Shown one piece after another: positions 24,512 to 33,664 of a stretch of DNA of 64,000 nt. A model generated the notes under the pieces. It made no database searches, was not told where the DNA came from, and saw only the letters and a list, made by a program, of their open reading frames with translations. The stretch is taken from contig NZ_JANURN010000004.1 of NCBI RefSeq assembly GCF_030249855.1, positions 124,001-188,000 on the forward strand. The letters are read 5' to 3'. The stretch comes from Helicobacter_B zhangjianzhongii. Its GTDB lineage: Bacteria > Campylobacterota > Campylobacteria > Campylobacterales > Helicobacteraceae. The position numbers and the translations under genes were made by a program. Positions within the stretch are counted from its first letter, which is position 1, and every line of letters starts with the position of its first letter.

Positions 24512-25126
24512 GTGAAAAGTCGTTTGTTTGGTTTAATTGCAATTATTTGTTCTTTAGCGTTTGGGACTCTCCAAGCAGAAAATGCTACAAAGTCCAATGA
24601 TTCACAGGGTTATGGCAAGTTTTTTATCGGTGCTGGTGCTACATTTATAGGTGGGGAAATGCATTTTGGTGCAGAAGCTTTGGCTGGGTATCAATATTAT
24701 TTCCCTAAGGAATACTACATTGTTGATAAATTCAGGCAGGGCATTAGGGGATATGGAGTTGTTGGGTATGGCTTTTGGGGTCATAGCAGCACCGATTGGG
24801 ATGGGGATAAGTGGTCTTATACAACGCATAGCTTCCCTATACTTGCTTTTGTGGATTATGCGCTAGACTTTACACCAAAAGAAAAGTATGTGTGGGGGAT
24901 ATTTGGTGGGATTGGTTTGGGAGCTCTTCCTAGATATGGGACATACACATACATAGATAGAGAATACGCAGGTGCGTATAATAGCTCAGGAAGTGCAACT
25001 AATTTTGATTTTGGATGGGCTGTTCGAACAGGTGGAAGTCTAACGATAGATAATAAACATCGATTTGAGCTATCCTTTGGTGCTGGGTATCAGTATTTAG
25101 GGCTACGATATATGCTCTTTCTCTAA
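24512..25126 (+). CDS. Small outer-membrane beta-barrel protein
   Basis: 204 aa from a GTG start with AAGGAGA upstream. Signal peptide MKSRLFGLIAIICSLAFGTLQAE. The mature region is Gly/Tyr/Phe-rich with short amphipathic strands (GKFFIGAGATFIGGEMHFG, WGIFGGIGLGALPRYGTY, FELSFGAGYQYLGLRY) and ends MLFL. Similar in style, not in obvious sequence, to the protein at 2484-3236. Monocistronic, enclosed by an A-tract promoter and two terminators. Function unknown; surface location is inferred. Confidence 0.7.
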   Translation: MKSRLFGLIAIICSLAFGTLQAENATKSNDSQGYGKFFIGAGATFIGGEMHFGAEALAGYQYYFPKEYYIVDKFRQGIRGYGVVGYGFWGHSSTDWDGDKWSYTTHSFPILAFVDYALDFTPKEKYVWGIFGGIGLGALPRYGTYTYIDREYAGAYNSSGSATNFDFGWAVRTGGSLTIDNKHRFELSFGAGYQYLGLRYMLFL

Positions 25127-25144
25127 ATCCATTTTCTACATTTA

Positions 25145-25177
25145 AACCTTAAAAACTAGATATGAGCTTTTAAGGTT
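25145..25177 (+). terminator. Terminator after the outer-membrane protein
   Basis: AACCTTAAAA and TTTTAAGGTT arms with a 12-base loop and a short T-run. Confidence 0.55.
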
Positions 25178-25217
25178 TTCTCTACCTATTCTCATATTTT
25201 GTCAAAAATTTCCAAAG

Positions 25218-25241
25218 AAAAGTCCCATTTGGGACTTTTTA
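25218..25241. terminator. Bidirectional terminator
   Basis: AAAAGTCCC-ATTT-GGGACTTTTT, a compact GC stem with A-run on one side and T-run on the other, between the convergent outer-membrane protein and autotransporter genes. Confidence 0.75.
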
Positions 25242-25293
25242 AGCAAATAATAAAACAAGGATCTAGCCTTGTCTAGCCCACAAGCCTGCCAAG

Positions 25294-28200
25294 CTAGAAA
25301 TATAGCCCCACGCTTGCATTGGCATTGATAGAGTAGTAGTCTGCGCCTACTTGCGAGCTAAACCCAAGCCGCGCGAAATATCGCTTATAGTTTATCTGCG
25401 CATTAAGCCCACCATAAAATCCGTGCATACTTAGCTGATGATTTTGGCTAAACCACAAATGCGAAAAATCGCTAAAGGAGCTTTGGCTCTGCAAGTTTGT
25501 CAAAAGGCGCAATGTGTAGAATCCAAATCCATTGACACTAAAGCTAATGGATTCTAGCGACTTAGCATAGCCGATATGCAAGCCTAGGCTAGAGCCTAGG
25601 GTATTGTAAGTCGCGCTTGCATACGACTTGGCAAAGATACCGCCCTGCTCGGCGTAGCTGCCTTGCGCGACTAGAGAGTAGTTGAGCAATGCCATAGGCT
25701 TAAACACCACAGCTTTGTAGGCAAAATCCCTAGCAACCCCAATTTGCGCATTGAGCAGATACTGCATAAAAGAGCTTTGCAAGCTTTGTGGAGCAGCGAT
25801 GATAGAGCGCGTGGTGGCGTTTGCCCCAAGCCCAGCACCAAGCGCGCTTATCAAGCTTATATGCTTCAAATCCCACATCGCACTACCACCTAGCGAGAAA
25901 GAGTTCGCGCTAGCTTGCGTGTAGGTGTGCTTGGCTTGGTTATTAGTGAAGTCTAAAAAGCCGCCGATTATGAGAGAGCTACTCATCGCGCGCTTTGCTT
26001 GGATAGTGGTGGAGATGGCATTAGAGTAGTAGGAGCTATGCTTAAAATGCGTGTAGTTGGTGCTAAGGGCTACTTCATTTTTCTTGCCTGCAAGAGTGCT
26101 AGTAATATCTGCAAGCAGCTTTGTTTGCAGCATATTTGTGCCAGCCACAGCCGCAAGCCTTGGGAGCTTGCGGAGTGCCAAAGGCGCAGGGCTTGCAATC
26201 GCAGAGTCCGCCAAAAACGCAAGGCTATTGATAGAGAGACTTTCTTGGAGTGTAAGTGTGTCTTGCATAGCTTGGAGCGGGGCATTTTCCGCAAGACTAT
26301 CAAGGCTTGCTTGATACAATGGGCTAGCGGCGTTTGTGATAGCCCCAAAGTAGTCTTGGTAGTCTTTTGAAAGGCTAGGGTCTTGAAAAATATCTTTCAA
26401 TGTCTCGCCCATAGTAGAATCCCCACTTGGCTTAAAGGCGTCCGCTCTAAGCGCGGTGCTAAGGGTTTGCTCGGCGTGATTGTAGGTAAAATCTAGGACA
26501 TTATTGCTCTGTGGCAAAATGGTGTCAAATTTATCAGTATGATTTTTGAGTGAGCCTAGGTCTAGGTGTATGGTTTTCCCAGCAGTGAGCAAGCTTCCCT
26601 CTCCACTATATATGGGGACAAACTCTAGCGTGCCGCCTTTTATATCATAGCTTGTTGCTTCTAGCTTGGAGTTGAGAGTCCCACTAAAAGCGATTTGCAG
26701 CTTCGCGCTAGAATCCTGTGTATAAGAGCCATTGATTGTAAGGGTGTTTTGCGTAAGGCTTGTGATAGGCGCAGCACCAAATCCTGCCATAACGATACCG
26801 CCTAGATTCTCTACCTTGCTTGTGCTTACTTGTATATCACTTCCTGTGGCTATGGTGCCAGAGCCGGCTAAGATCCCGCCATTTGTGAGCTTTACACCAG
26901 AAGTAGCAAGTGTCGCGCCGCTTGTGTTTGTGCCATTTATCACAGAGCCTAGCTGGATTACTCCGCCATTATCCGCATAGGTCGTGCCTTTAATTGTCGC
27001 ACTATTTTCAATATGCACAATTCCAGAATCTTTGGCATAAGCGTTTTTCTCTATCACACCGCCACTTAGTAGCAAAACCCCAGCACTTTCCGCATAGGCA
27101 TTGCTATGGACGAGCTTGCCGCTTTTACTTAGCTCTAGCACACCTTGCAAAACGCGTGTCGCACCTTCATAGGTGTTTGTCCCGCTTAAGGTTAGCTTCC
27201 CAGCTCCTACTTTGATAAGCCCTGCTTTTTTGATGTCTTTTAGCTCTTCTTTAGGCGAGTTCCACGCACCATCTATATGCCATTTATCTTCCCATAATCG
27301 CTGGTCTATATTGTTGCTAAACTCACCGCTTAGCCCCTTTGTATCAATGGTATAAAAGGCTTGATTTTCACCCTCAAAATGCTCTACACTATTTTTATTC
27401 ATACGATTGACATCAAGCCGTGCTAAACCCTTAAGGGCTTTTTGCACATCTAAAATCCCCTGCCCAAAGACTTCTTCTTTACTAAGTTTGATAATGCCTT
27501 CAGGGCTGCCATTTACATTGATGGCATTATTTAAGATTTTATTAAGAAAGGTCTCATCTTTATAGCCTATCTCTCTTAAATCTTGCTTGACTCTATCTTT
27601 ATCAATTTTGCCATCTGTGGTTGTTGGTATCTCATCGCCTACATAGATGATATTAGCCAACGACCCTTTGCCAAGATATTTCAGCATAAGTTTTGGAGCT
27701 TTAAAGTCATTGTTTGCCGTAGTGAGCAGCACATCAGCGATCTGCGCTCCACCTAGGAAGCCAAATTTCTGCTGCACGAGCATTGCCGCACCACTTACCA
27801 TAGGCGTAGCTTGTGATGTCCCACTCATACCACAAAACTCTTCTTGCTCTCCGCCGCTACACATAGGTCTTTGATCCGCCCCCGGAAGTTTATCTGTCTT
27901 GCCAAAATACGCGTTTGCAGAGTCTATATCAACCCCCGGAGCTGTGATAGCATAAAGTGCCGCCCCTTTAAAAGCATTGCTAAAAGCTGGCGAAGCACTG
28001 CAATCATATGAATAACTACCACTGCTACACATTCCACTTTTAATTATCAATTCTCTTTTGCCACCCTCTTCTTTGACTTCAATGCCATCAGCGTTTAACG
28101 CCCCCACCACAAGCCACGCACGCAGCTCCTCATCATAGCTTGCCGCCACAGCTGCAGCACTTGGGCTAATCCTCCCATCATTCCCAGCACCCCAAATATT

Positions 28201-28821
28201 AAGAATGTCTTTTTCCTTAGATATGCGGATAAGGTGTAGTGTATCGTGTTGCTTGCCACGATTGAGTTTATGTTCTAAGAGTGTATTGAAATAATAATCT
28301 GCATTGATACTGCTTGTGTCTTTTTGGATAAGCTGGTAGCCATAATCTGTGGTTACATTGATAAGCGGATAATAATTTGGAGCTTCCCAGCTATTGTTGA
28401 TAATTTTGACATCCCAATTCTTTATATCTTCATATAAATTGCCTGTGTAAGTGTAGCCCGGATTATTTTTGCCAAGCCCATAATATCTGCCATTATAGGC
28501 AATGCCGTGTGGGTCATTTTCACCTAGCTTTTTACCAATGGCAATCCCAGCTACATGCGTGCCGTGCCGCATACCATCTCTATCATTTCGCCCCATATCA
28601 AAGTCATTGTTGATAAGCACATTATCCTTGCCCTGCAAACTTCTATGCGAGTCGTTAAAAACAGAATCTATAATGCCAAGATTTATCCCACTCCCATCAA
28701 ATCCGCTATTTTCATCATAGTTGATAATCTGCCAAGACTTTTTTAATTTATTGATTTGATCACTAGCACTTAGCACAAGCGGTAAGACACCTATACAAAG
28801 GGCTATCGCATACTTTTTCAT
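25294..28821 (-). CDS. Subtilisin-like serine protease autotransporter
   Basis: 1175-aa secreted protein (type V secretion). Signal peptide MKKYAIALCIGVLPLVLSAS; S8 protease domain with Asp52 (IIDS), His86 (HGTHVAG) and Ser at about 335 (GMSGTSQATP); passenger helix with an autotransporter-associated repeat (LSGTNTYEGATRVLQGVLEL, about 545-580); C-terminal translocator barrel (about 890-1175) ending in GLYF. All catalytic residues are present, so probably active on the surface or in the medium, possibly against host or sibling proteins. A T18 tract lies 35 bases upstream. A decayed copy lies at 23938-24225. Confidence 0.93.
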   Translation of the reverse strand: MKKYAIALCIGVLPLVLSASDQINKLKKSWQIINYDENSGFDGSGINLGIIDSVFNDSHRSLQGKDNVLINNDFDMGRNDRDGMRHGTHVAGIAIGKKLGENDPHGIAYNGRYYGLGKNNPGYTYTGNLYEDIKNWDVKIINNSWEAPNYYPLINVTTDYGYQLIQKDTSSINADYYFNTLLEHKLNRGKQHDTLHLIRISKEKDILNIWGAGNDGRISPSAAAVAASYDEELRAWLVVGALNADGIEVKEEGGKRELIIKSGMCSSGSYSYDCSASPAFSNAFKGAALYAITAPGVDIDSANAYFGKTDKLPGADQRPMCSGGEQEEFCGMSGTSQATPMVSGAAMLVQQKFGFLGGAQIADVLLTTANNDFKAPKLMLKYLGKGSLANIIYVGDEIPTTTDGKIDKDRVKQDLREIGYKDETFLNKILNNAINVNGSPEGIIKLSKEEVFGQGILDVQKALKGLARLDVNRMNKNSVEHFEGENQAFYTIDTKGLSGEFSNNIDQRLWEDKWHIDGAWNSPKEELKDIKKAGLIKVGAGKLTLSGTNTYEGATRVLQGVLELSKSGKLVHSNAYAESAGVLLLSGGVIEKNAYAKDSGIVHIENSATIKGTTYADNGGVIQLGSVINGTNTSGATLATSGVKLTNGGILAGSGTIATGSDIQVSTSKVENLGGIVMAGFGAAPITSLTQNTLTINGSYTQDSSAKLQIAFSGTLNSKLEATSYDIKGGTLEFVPIYSGEGSLLTAGKTIHLDLGSLKNHTDKFDTILPQSNNVLDFTYNHAEQTLSTALRADAFKPSGDSTMGETLKDIFQDPSLSKDYQDYFGAITNAASPLYQASLDSLAENAPLQAMQDTLTLQESLSINSLAFLADSAIASPAPLALRKLPRLAAVAGTNMLQTKLLADITSTLAGKKNEVALSTNYTHFKHSSYYSNAISTTIQAKRAMSSSLIIGGFLDFTNNQAKHTYTQASANSFSLGGSAMWDLKHISLISALGAGLGANATTRSIIAAPQSLQSSFMQYLLNAQIGVARDFAYKAVVFKPMALLNYSLVAQGSYAEQGGIFAKSYASATYNTLGSSLGLHIGYAKSLESISFSVNGFGFYTLRLLTNLQSQSSFSDFSHLWFSQNHQLSMHGFYGGLNAQINYKRYFARLGFSSQVGADYYSINANASVGLYF

Positions 28822-28848
28822 TAGAATCCTTACTAAAATTTTGGCGGG

Positions 28849-28874
28849 ATTCTAACAAAAAAAAAAAAAAAAAA
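28849..28874 (-). promoter_or_regulatory. T18 tract joined to a TAGAAT box
   Basis: On the coding strand T18 (28857-28874) is followed, after GT, by TAGAAT (28849-28854), 28-33 bases before the autotransporter ATG. Same arrangement as at 24436-24457. Likely length-dependent promoter switch. Confidence 0.55.
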
Positions 28875-29039
28875 CGCTTTACTATTTGTAGCTTTATATC
28901 AAGAAGACAAAATAAGTTACCAATATCCACACAGACAGCACTAAAAAGCAAAGTAGAAAAAAGCTATGAGAGCTACTGCATTGCGGAGATTCCACAATGC
29001 AAAGCCACAAGAGAGACAAACAAGGATAAAAGGCTATGC

Positions 29040-30065
29040 CTAATTCTTATCCTTATCCACAAGTTTATTTGCGCCAATCCAAGGCATCATAGCCCTTAGT
29101 CTGCCGCCGACTTTTTCAATCTTGTGAGCGTTTAGATTCTTTCTCTCCGCATTCATTCGCGCATACCCAGCTTTTCGCTCTAAAATAAAATCTTTTGCAA
29201 AGCGTCCTTCTTGAATATCTTTTAGAATCTCTTTCATAGCCTTTTTAGATTCTGCATTTATCACTCTTGGACCACTCACCATATCGCCGTATTCTGCGGT
29301 ATTTGAGATAGAGTATCGCATATTTGCTAATCCTCCCTCATAGATTAAATCCACAATGAGCTTTAACTCGTGCAAACACTCAAAATACGCCATTTCTTCA
29401 GGATACCCTGCTTCTACTAAGGTTTCAAATCCAGCTTTGACAAGGCTAGTTACCCCACCGCAAAGCACAGCTTGTTCGCCAAAAAGGTCTGTTTCTGTCT
29501 CATCTTTAAAAGTTGTTTCTATAATGCCACTTCTGCCACCGCCAATAGCACTTGCATAGCTTAATGCAATAGCCTTTGCATCACCCCTGCTAGTATTTTG
29601 CTCTACTGCGATTAGATCTGGGATCCCACCACCTTTTACAAACTCACTTCTTACCGTGTGTCCTGGAGCTTTAGGGGCTACCATTATCACGCCTACACCT
29701 TTTGGGGCTACAATCTGTCCAAAGTGGATATTAAAGCCGTGTCCAAAAGCAATGATTTTATCTTCACTTAAATTTGGCTTAATATCCTGTGTGAATACAT
29801 CAGCTTGCAATTCATCTGGGATTAGAATCATAATCACATCAGCTTCTTTTGTAGCAGCACCCACTTCTAGCACTCTAAAGCCTTTTGCTTCAGCCTTAGC
29901 CCAGCTAGACCCACCTTTATACAGCCCGATGATGACTTCTACGCCAGAATCTCGTAAGTTCTCCGCGTGTGCGTGTCCTTGACTCCCAAAGCCAATGACA
30001 GCTACCTTTTTCTTTTGGATAAGTCCTAAATCGCAATCTTTATCGTAATATACTTGTAATGCCAT
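29040..30065 (-). CDS. ilvC: Ketol-acid reductoisomerase
   Basis: Class I, 341 aa. Catalyses the isomeroreduction step of Val/Ile synthesis with NADPH and Mg2+. N-terminal Rossmann motif AVIGFGSQGHAHA, then VAPKAPGHTVRSEFVKGGGIP; the helical knotted domain has ETDLFGEQAVLCGG and MRYSISNTAEYGD. Full length. Works with ilvB-ilvH elsewhere in this window. RBS AAGGAG before the ATG. Divergent from the AAA+ gene. Confidence 0.97.
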   Translation of the reverse strand: MALQVYYDKDCDLGLIQKKKVAVIGFGSQGHAHAENLRDSGVEVIIGLYKGGSSWAKAEAKGFRVLEVGAATKEADVIMILIPDELQADVFTQDIKPNLSEDKIIAFGHGFNIHFGQIVAPKGVGVIMVAPKAPGHTVRSEFVKGGGIPDLIAVEQNTSRGDAKAIALSYASAIGGGRSGIIETTFKDETETDLFGEQAVLCGGVTSLVKAGFETLVEAGYPEEMAYFECLHELKLIVDLIYEGGLANMRYSISNTAEYGDMVSGPRVINAESKKAMKEILKDIQEGRFAKDFILERKAGYARMNAERKNLNAHKIEKVGGRLRAMMPWIGANKLVDKDKN

Positions 30066-30167
30066 TGTGTAGCTCCTTAGTGAAATATGCTCGCAAATGC
30101 GCGTGTAGGGCGTGATTGTAGCTAAATATGCTTACAATTTTTTTAAGATGTTTAAGCTAGGCTTGTG

Positions 30168-30173
30168 TATAAT
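30168..30173 (+). promoter_or_regulatory. -10 box of the AAA+ gene
   Basis: Perfect TATAAT, 21 bases upstream of the ATG at 30195. Confidence 0.5.
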
Positions 30174-30194
30174 CGCTGATTTTTAAGGACTCTT

Positions 30195-31988
30195 ATGCGC
30201 TATCTTAAAGACTTTCTCTCCCAAGAAGACTTCACCAAGACTCTCATCTATCCGTATCTAAAATGCACCGAGCAAGAAGCAGCGATCCTGCGCTATTTAG
30301 TGCTAGCAGCCCTTGATGGAGAGAGTGAGGAGCGCGTGCTTGACATACTTGGCGCGATTTTTGGCAAGCCCACAGATGTAAAAAAGCTAAGGCTAGATAA
30401 TCTCAAAGATTGGGGCAAACAAGAGTATATCAATAAAATCGAGCGGACAGAGCATTTAGGCGCGATAAAGTCTCTGCTAGATTCTGGCTGGATCAATGCG
30501 GTGGATTTCTCTTTCTTACGCGATAGGGAAGTGGGGCGCGATATGGCACTGCTTGAGCTACTGCCACTTGAAGTAAGCCTATCATCAAGCTTTCTGCGCT
30601 TGCTAGAAGATGGCAGCGTGCAGCAAGAAGTCCCGGTAAACACGCCCTACACAGATCATTTGGAGTATTTGACAGATCAATTTTTACGCATTGGGCTGCT
30701 TGCTAGCTTGCGCCATAAAAAAAGTGCCAAAATCGCTAGCCAAATCCGCTCGGTAGAAGAGCGCATACAAGCGCGCTTGGAGCGGAGCAAAAGCGAGATC
30801 CCAGCACACAAGCTACTCAAAGATCACCACCTAAACACAAAGGAAGAAATTATATTTTTCGCCTTATTAAAGGAGGAGTATTACGGCGGTGATGGCTACT
30901 ACCGCGATATGAATAATCTCATCGATCTTGTCAGCCACAATGAATATGAGAAAATCCAAAACCGCGCCTTGCTTGATGAAAAATCCACCCTTGTAGAAAA
31001 AGGCTTGCTTGATTATGGTGAAATGCTTAATCCCTTTGGCGGGATTATGCGGACATTTTTTATCCCTGAAGAGCTTTTACGCAAGCTCATTAACACCCCC
31101 AAAAAGCGCAGGGGCAATAAGCAAAATCTAGCCACCGAGCTACTAGAGCAAGATATTTTCGAGCTACTTACGCCTAGTGCTAGCTTTGATGAAGTGATCT
31201 TGCCAAGTGCTACGCGTGCCACACTAGAATCTATCTTGCAGCAAGTGGATTCTAGTGTGGTGGCGCGATTGAAAGAATGGGGCATTGTCGATAAGCATAA
31301 AGGCGTGCAGGCAAAGATCCTTTTCTATGGGGCAGCTGGCACAGGCAAAACACTAAGCGCGCAGGCAATAGCCAAGGCGTTAAAAAAGCAGATCCTACAC
31401 TTTGATTGCAGCAAGATTCTCTCAATGTATGTGGGCGAGTCGGAAAAAAATGTGCGCAAGATTTTTGACACCTATAAAGACATCGCGCAAAAGAGCAAGA
31501 ATCCGCCCATACTGCTCCTAGATGAAGCCGATCAATTTCTAAGCACGCGCATACACAGCAATAGCGGCGCAGAGAAAATGCATAATCAAATGCAAAATAT
31601 CTTCCTAGAGCAGATCGAGCGATTTTCTGGCGTGCTGATTGCTACGACAAATCTTGTAGAGAGCTTTGATAAGGCATTTTCTAGGAGATTTGATTATAAG
31701 ATCGAGTTTAAACGCCCAGATTTTGCTATGCGCGTGGCTTTATGGGAGAAATTCCTGCCCAAAACCGCGCCTTATGCACGCGGTATCAATGCAAAAGCCC
31801 TTGCCAGCACACTTGCTAGCTATGATCTAAGCGGTGCGCAAATCGCCCTAGTGGTGAAAAATACCGCCTACAAAATCGCCACACAAGCAAAGCCGATATT
31901 CAAAGAAGAAGACTTTATCCAAATGATTATACGCGAGCAAAAGGGGGATTTTGATGAGCAAAAAAGCGTAGGCTTTAACACACACTAG
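30195..31988 (+). CDS. AAA+ ATPase of unknown role
   Basis: 597 aa. Residues 1-~300 are a largely helical, charged region without a recognised domain. Residues ~340-590 form an AAA ATPase: Walker A GAAGTGKT (~378), Walker B ILLLDEAD (~440), sensor 1 IATTN (~482) and arginine-finger region FSRRFD (~496). Similar ATPases with long unknown N-terminal parts occur in other Campylobacterota. No protease or helicase domain and no partner gene is adjacent. Complete; transcribed alone from 30168. Confidence 0.8.
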   Translation: MRYLKDFLSQEDFTKTLIYPYLKCTEQEAAILRYLVLAALDGESEERVLDILGAIFGKPTDVKKLRLDNLKDWGKQEYINKIERTEHLGAIKSLLDSGWINAVDFSFLRDREVGRDMALLELLPLEVSLSSSFLRLLEDGSVQQEVPVNTPYTDHLEYLTDQFLRIGLLASLRHKKSAKIASQIRSVEERIQARLERSKSEIPAHKLLKDHHLNTKEEIIFFALLKEEYYGGDGYYRDMNNLIDLVSHNEYEKIQNRALLDEKSTLVEKGLLDYGEMLNPFGGIMRTFFIPEELLRKLINTPKKRRGNKQNLATELLEQDIFELLTPSASFDEVILPSATRATLESILQQVDSSVVARLKEWGIVDKHKGVQAKILFYGAAGTGKTLSAQAIAKALKKQILHFDCSKILSMYVGESEKNVRKIFDTYKDIAQKSKNPPILLLDEADQFLSTRIHSNSGAEKMHNQMQNIFLEQIERFSGVLIATTNLVESFDKAFSRRFDYKIEFKRPDFAMRVALWEKFLPKTAPYARGINAKALASTLASYDLSGAQIALVVKNTAYKIATQAKPIFKEEDFIQMIIREQKGDFDEQKSVGFNTH

Positions 31989-31989
31989 A

Positions 31990-32394
31990 ATCCACTTTTT
32001 GACAAGGATTCAGCCTGCGGGCTAGAATTGTGGATTTCTGCGGCTTACTGCGTCAATAGACCTTAAGTCTTATTATCCTTGCAAGCCTTGAAAAGCCACA
32101 ATTCTAGCCCGCCGCGCAATCTTAGAATCCCAAAGCGGTGATGAAACAAGCCTAAACCCCCTAGAATCCACTTTTTCAAAAGTGGATTCTAGTATGGATC
32201 GCCACGACCTCCTTGCGGAAGTCTCGCGATGACAAAGGTGGAATCGGCTTGCTTGTGTAGATTTTGTGTATTGCTAGAATCCTCGTTTTCACAAAGGCTG
32301 CTTTCATCATCATTGCGAGCGGATTAAAATCCGCGTGGCAATCCATATTCTGCACTAGTAGATAGGCACTCCTAGAATCCACTTTTTAGCTGCA
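31990..32394. repeat. Intergenic repeat cluster
   Basis: Holds element B (31999-32135), a perfect hairpin CTAGAATCCACTTTT-TC-AAAAGTGGATTCTAG (32161-32192), and two palindromes of the CGCGATGAC / GTGGATCGCC and CATTGCGAGCGGA / CGTGGCAATCC type (32194-32230, 32311-32345). No gene seen. Confidence 0.75.
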
Positions 32395-33531
32395 TTAAAA
32401 TGGCTTATAGAATGCGTGTGTAGCAAGCTCTAGCATAGCTCTATCGCCCTTGCTATCGCCATAGGCATAAATCTCTGCATAGTTGCTTAAATCATAGCGC
32501 GCGCGGATACGCACTGCCTTTTGCTCTCCATAGCAGTTTGGCGTGGCAAACTCGCCGCTTACAAAAGTGGATTCTAGGGTTTTGGCATTGGATTTTTCTA
32601 AAGAAACCTGCGAGCTCACGCTCACACCGCTTTGCTTGTTTTGATGAAAAATCCTACCGCCTGCGGCTTGGTTATCAAACACGCTTTCTGCTTTTTCGTT
32701 CTGCGATATTTCTACATTTTGTGCGTTATTCCTAGAATCCACTTTTTGATTATGGATTGCCACGCCGCTATCGCGGCTCGCAATGACAGAAAAATAGGCT
32801 TGCTTGCTAGAATCCACTTTTGTATTTTCGGTGGATTTTTCCAAACTGCCCCAATTGGTGTCTTCAAGGATTCTAGGAGTTCTAAAGAAACCTGCTGCGG
32901 CTTCGCCTTGCACCGCTATCGCTTGTTTTCTAAAGAAGCTTCGCTTTGCGGTGGGACTTTTGTAGCTTTTTAGGGATTTACTAAAGAAACCTGCTTGCGT
33001 GCCCCCGTCTTGCACCGCTTCGCTTGTTTTGGCGGCAGAGCAAGAGTCTGCGGCTGCCTCCAAATCCCTAAAATCTGCGGAATGCCTACCCAAGACTGAA
33101 TCCCCCCTAGAATCCACTTTTTTAAGCTGTGTCGCAAGTCTTGTGCCTATACACTCCATACCAAGCCTAGCACATAAGGGAGCAAGGTATTCTTCAAAGC
33201 TTGCACTGACCATTACGACCCTATCGCCCCTATCTTTATGCCATTGCAAGCGCGCTAGAGCAGCAGGCTTTAAGCGGCTCTCAAGCTCTGGGCAAAACCG
33301 CTCGCACTCTTGCAAAAATTCCTTATAGTCCATACCGGCAAAAAAATAGCGCATCAATGCTTGCTTGGCTTTGGTATTGCTAATAAGTCCTAGCGCGTAT
33401 CCAATAAGTATAAAACATCGTGAAAACAGCCCCCAATATAGCCTTTTTTTGCCCCGCACAAATGCGACAAACGCTAGCAGACTATCACCCTTTGCCATCG
33501 TGCCATCAAAGTCAAAAAATGCGATATTCAT
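32395..33531 (-). CDS. HAD-IB family phosphatase with repeat insertion
   Basis: 378 aa. N-terminal DFDGTMAKGDSL has the catalytic Asp pair; MVSASFEEYLAPLCARLG supplies motif II; GDSKGDRAML near the end is motif IV. These are typical of HAD-IB phosphoserine-phosphatase-like enzymes of 190-230 aa. Between GTRLATQLKK and SGEFATPNCYGEQK, contiguous in the family, lie about 188 extra residues encoded by interspersed repeats. The frame is intact, so a protein with a large, probably disordered loop may be made. Substrate unknown. Confidence 0.82.
   Translation of the reverse strand: MNIAFFDFDGTMAKGDSLLAFVAFVRGKKRLYWGLFSRCFILIGYALGLISNTKAKQALMRYFFAGMDYKEFLQECERFCPELESRLKPAALARLQWHKDRGDRVVMVSASFEEYLAPLCARLGMECIGTRLATQLKKVDSRGDSVLGRHSADFRDLEAAADSCSAAKTSEAVQDGGTQAGFFSKSLKSYKSPTAKRSFFRKQAIAVQGEAAAGFFRTPRILEDTNWGSLEKSTENTKVDSSKQAYFSVIASRDSGVAIHNQKVDSRNNAQNVEISQNEKAESVFDNQAAGGRIFHQNKQSGVSVSSQVSLEKSNAKTLESTFVSGEFATPNCYGEQKAVRIRARYDLSNYAEIYAYGDSKGDRAMLELATHAFYKPF
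32562..33125 (-). repeat. Repeat insertion in the HAD phosphatase gene
   Basis: Modules: VDSR (33118), a GGTGCAAGGC/GCAGGTTTCTTT pair appearing twice (about 32885-32930 and 32985-33030), KVDSS, the GTCATTGCGAGCC/GGCGTGGCAATCC palindrome (32754-32785), module C (NAQNVEISQNEKAESVFD, GGRIFH) and LESTF (about 32565). Same reading frame as the copies in the glycosyltransferases. Confidence 0.8.
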
Positions 33532-33615
33532 TGCGCTCCTTCTATGCTGTGATGGCTGGGATTGTAGCCAAAACTCTCGCGCTTTGCAAAGCTATATCTT
33601 ATGTGAGTTAGTGAT

Positions 33616-33632
33616 TTGGCATATATTTTGCT
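33616..33632 (+). promoter_or_regulatory. Candidate sigma-54 promoter
   Basis: TTGGCATATATTTTGCT has GG and GC exactly 10 bases apart (33618-33619, 33630-33631), the -24/-12 signature of RpoN. Transcription would start near 33643, 22 bases before the ATG at 33665. RpoN controls middle flagellar genes in Helicobacter. Confidence 0.6.
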
Positions 33633-33664
33633 TTCACTTTGGCAAACCATTGCAAGGAATATAT

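Noticed and set aside
8840..33125. Inteins as explanation for the in-frame insertions
   Set aside because: No splicing motifs (N-terminal Cys/Ser block, HN-Cys/Ser end) or homing endonuclease; the inserts are low-complexity and repeated.
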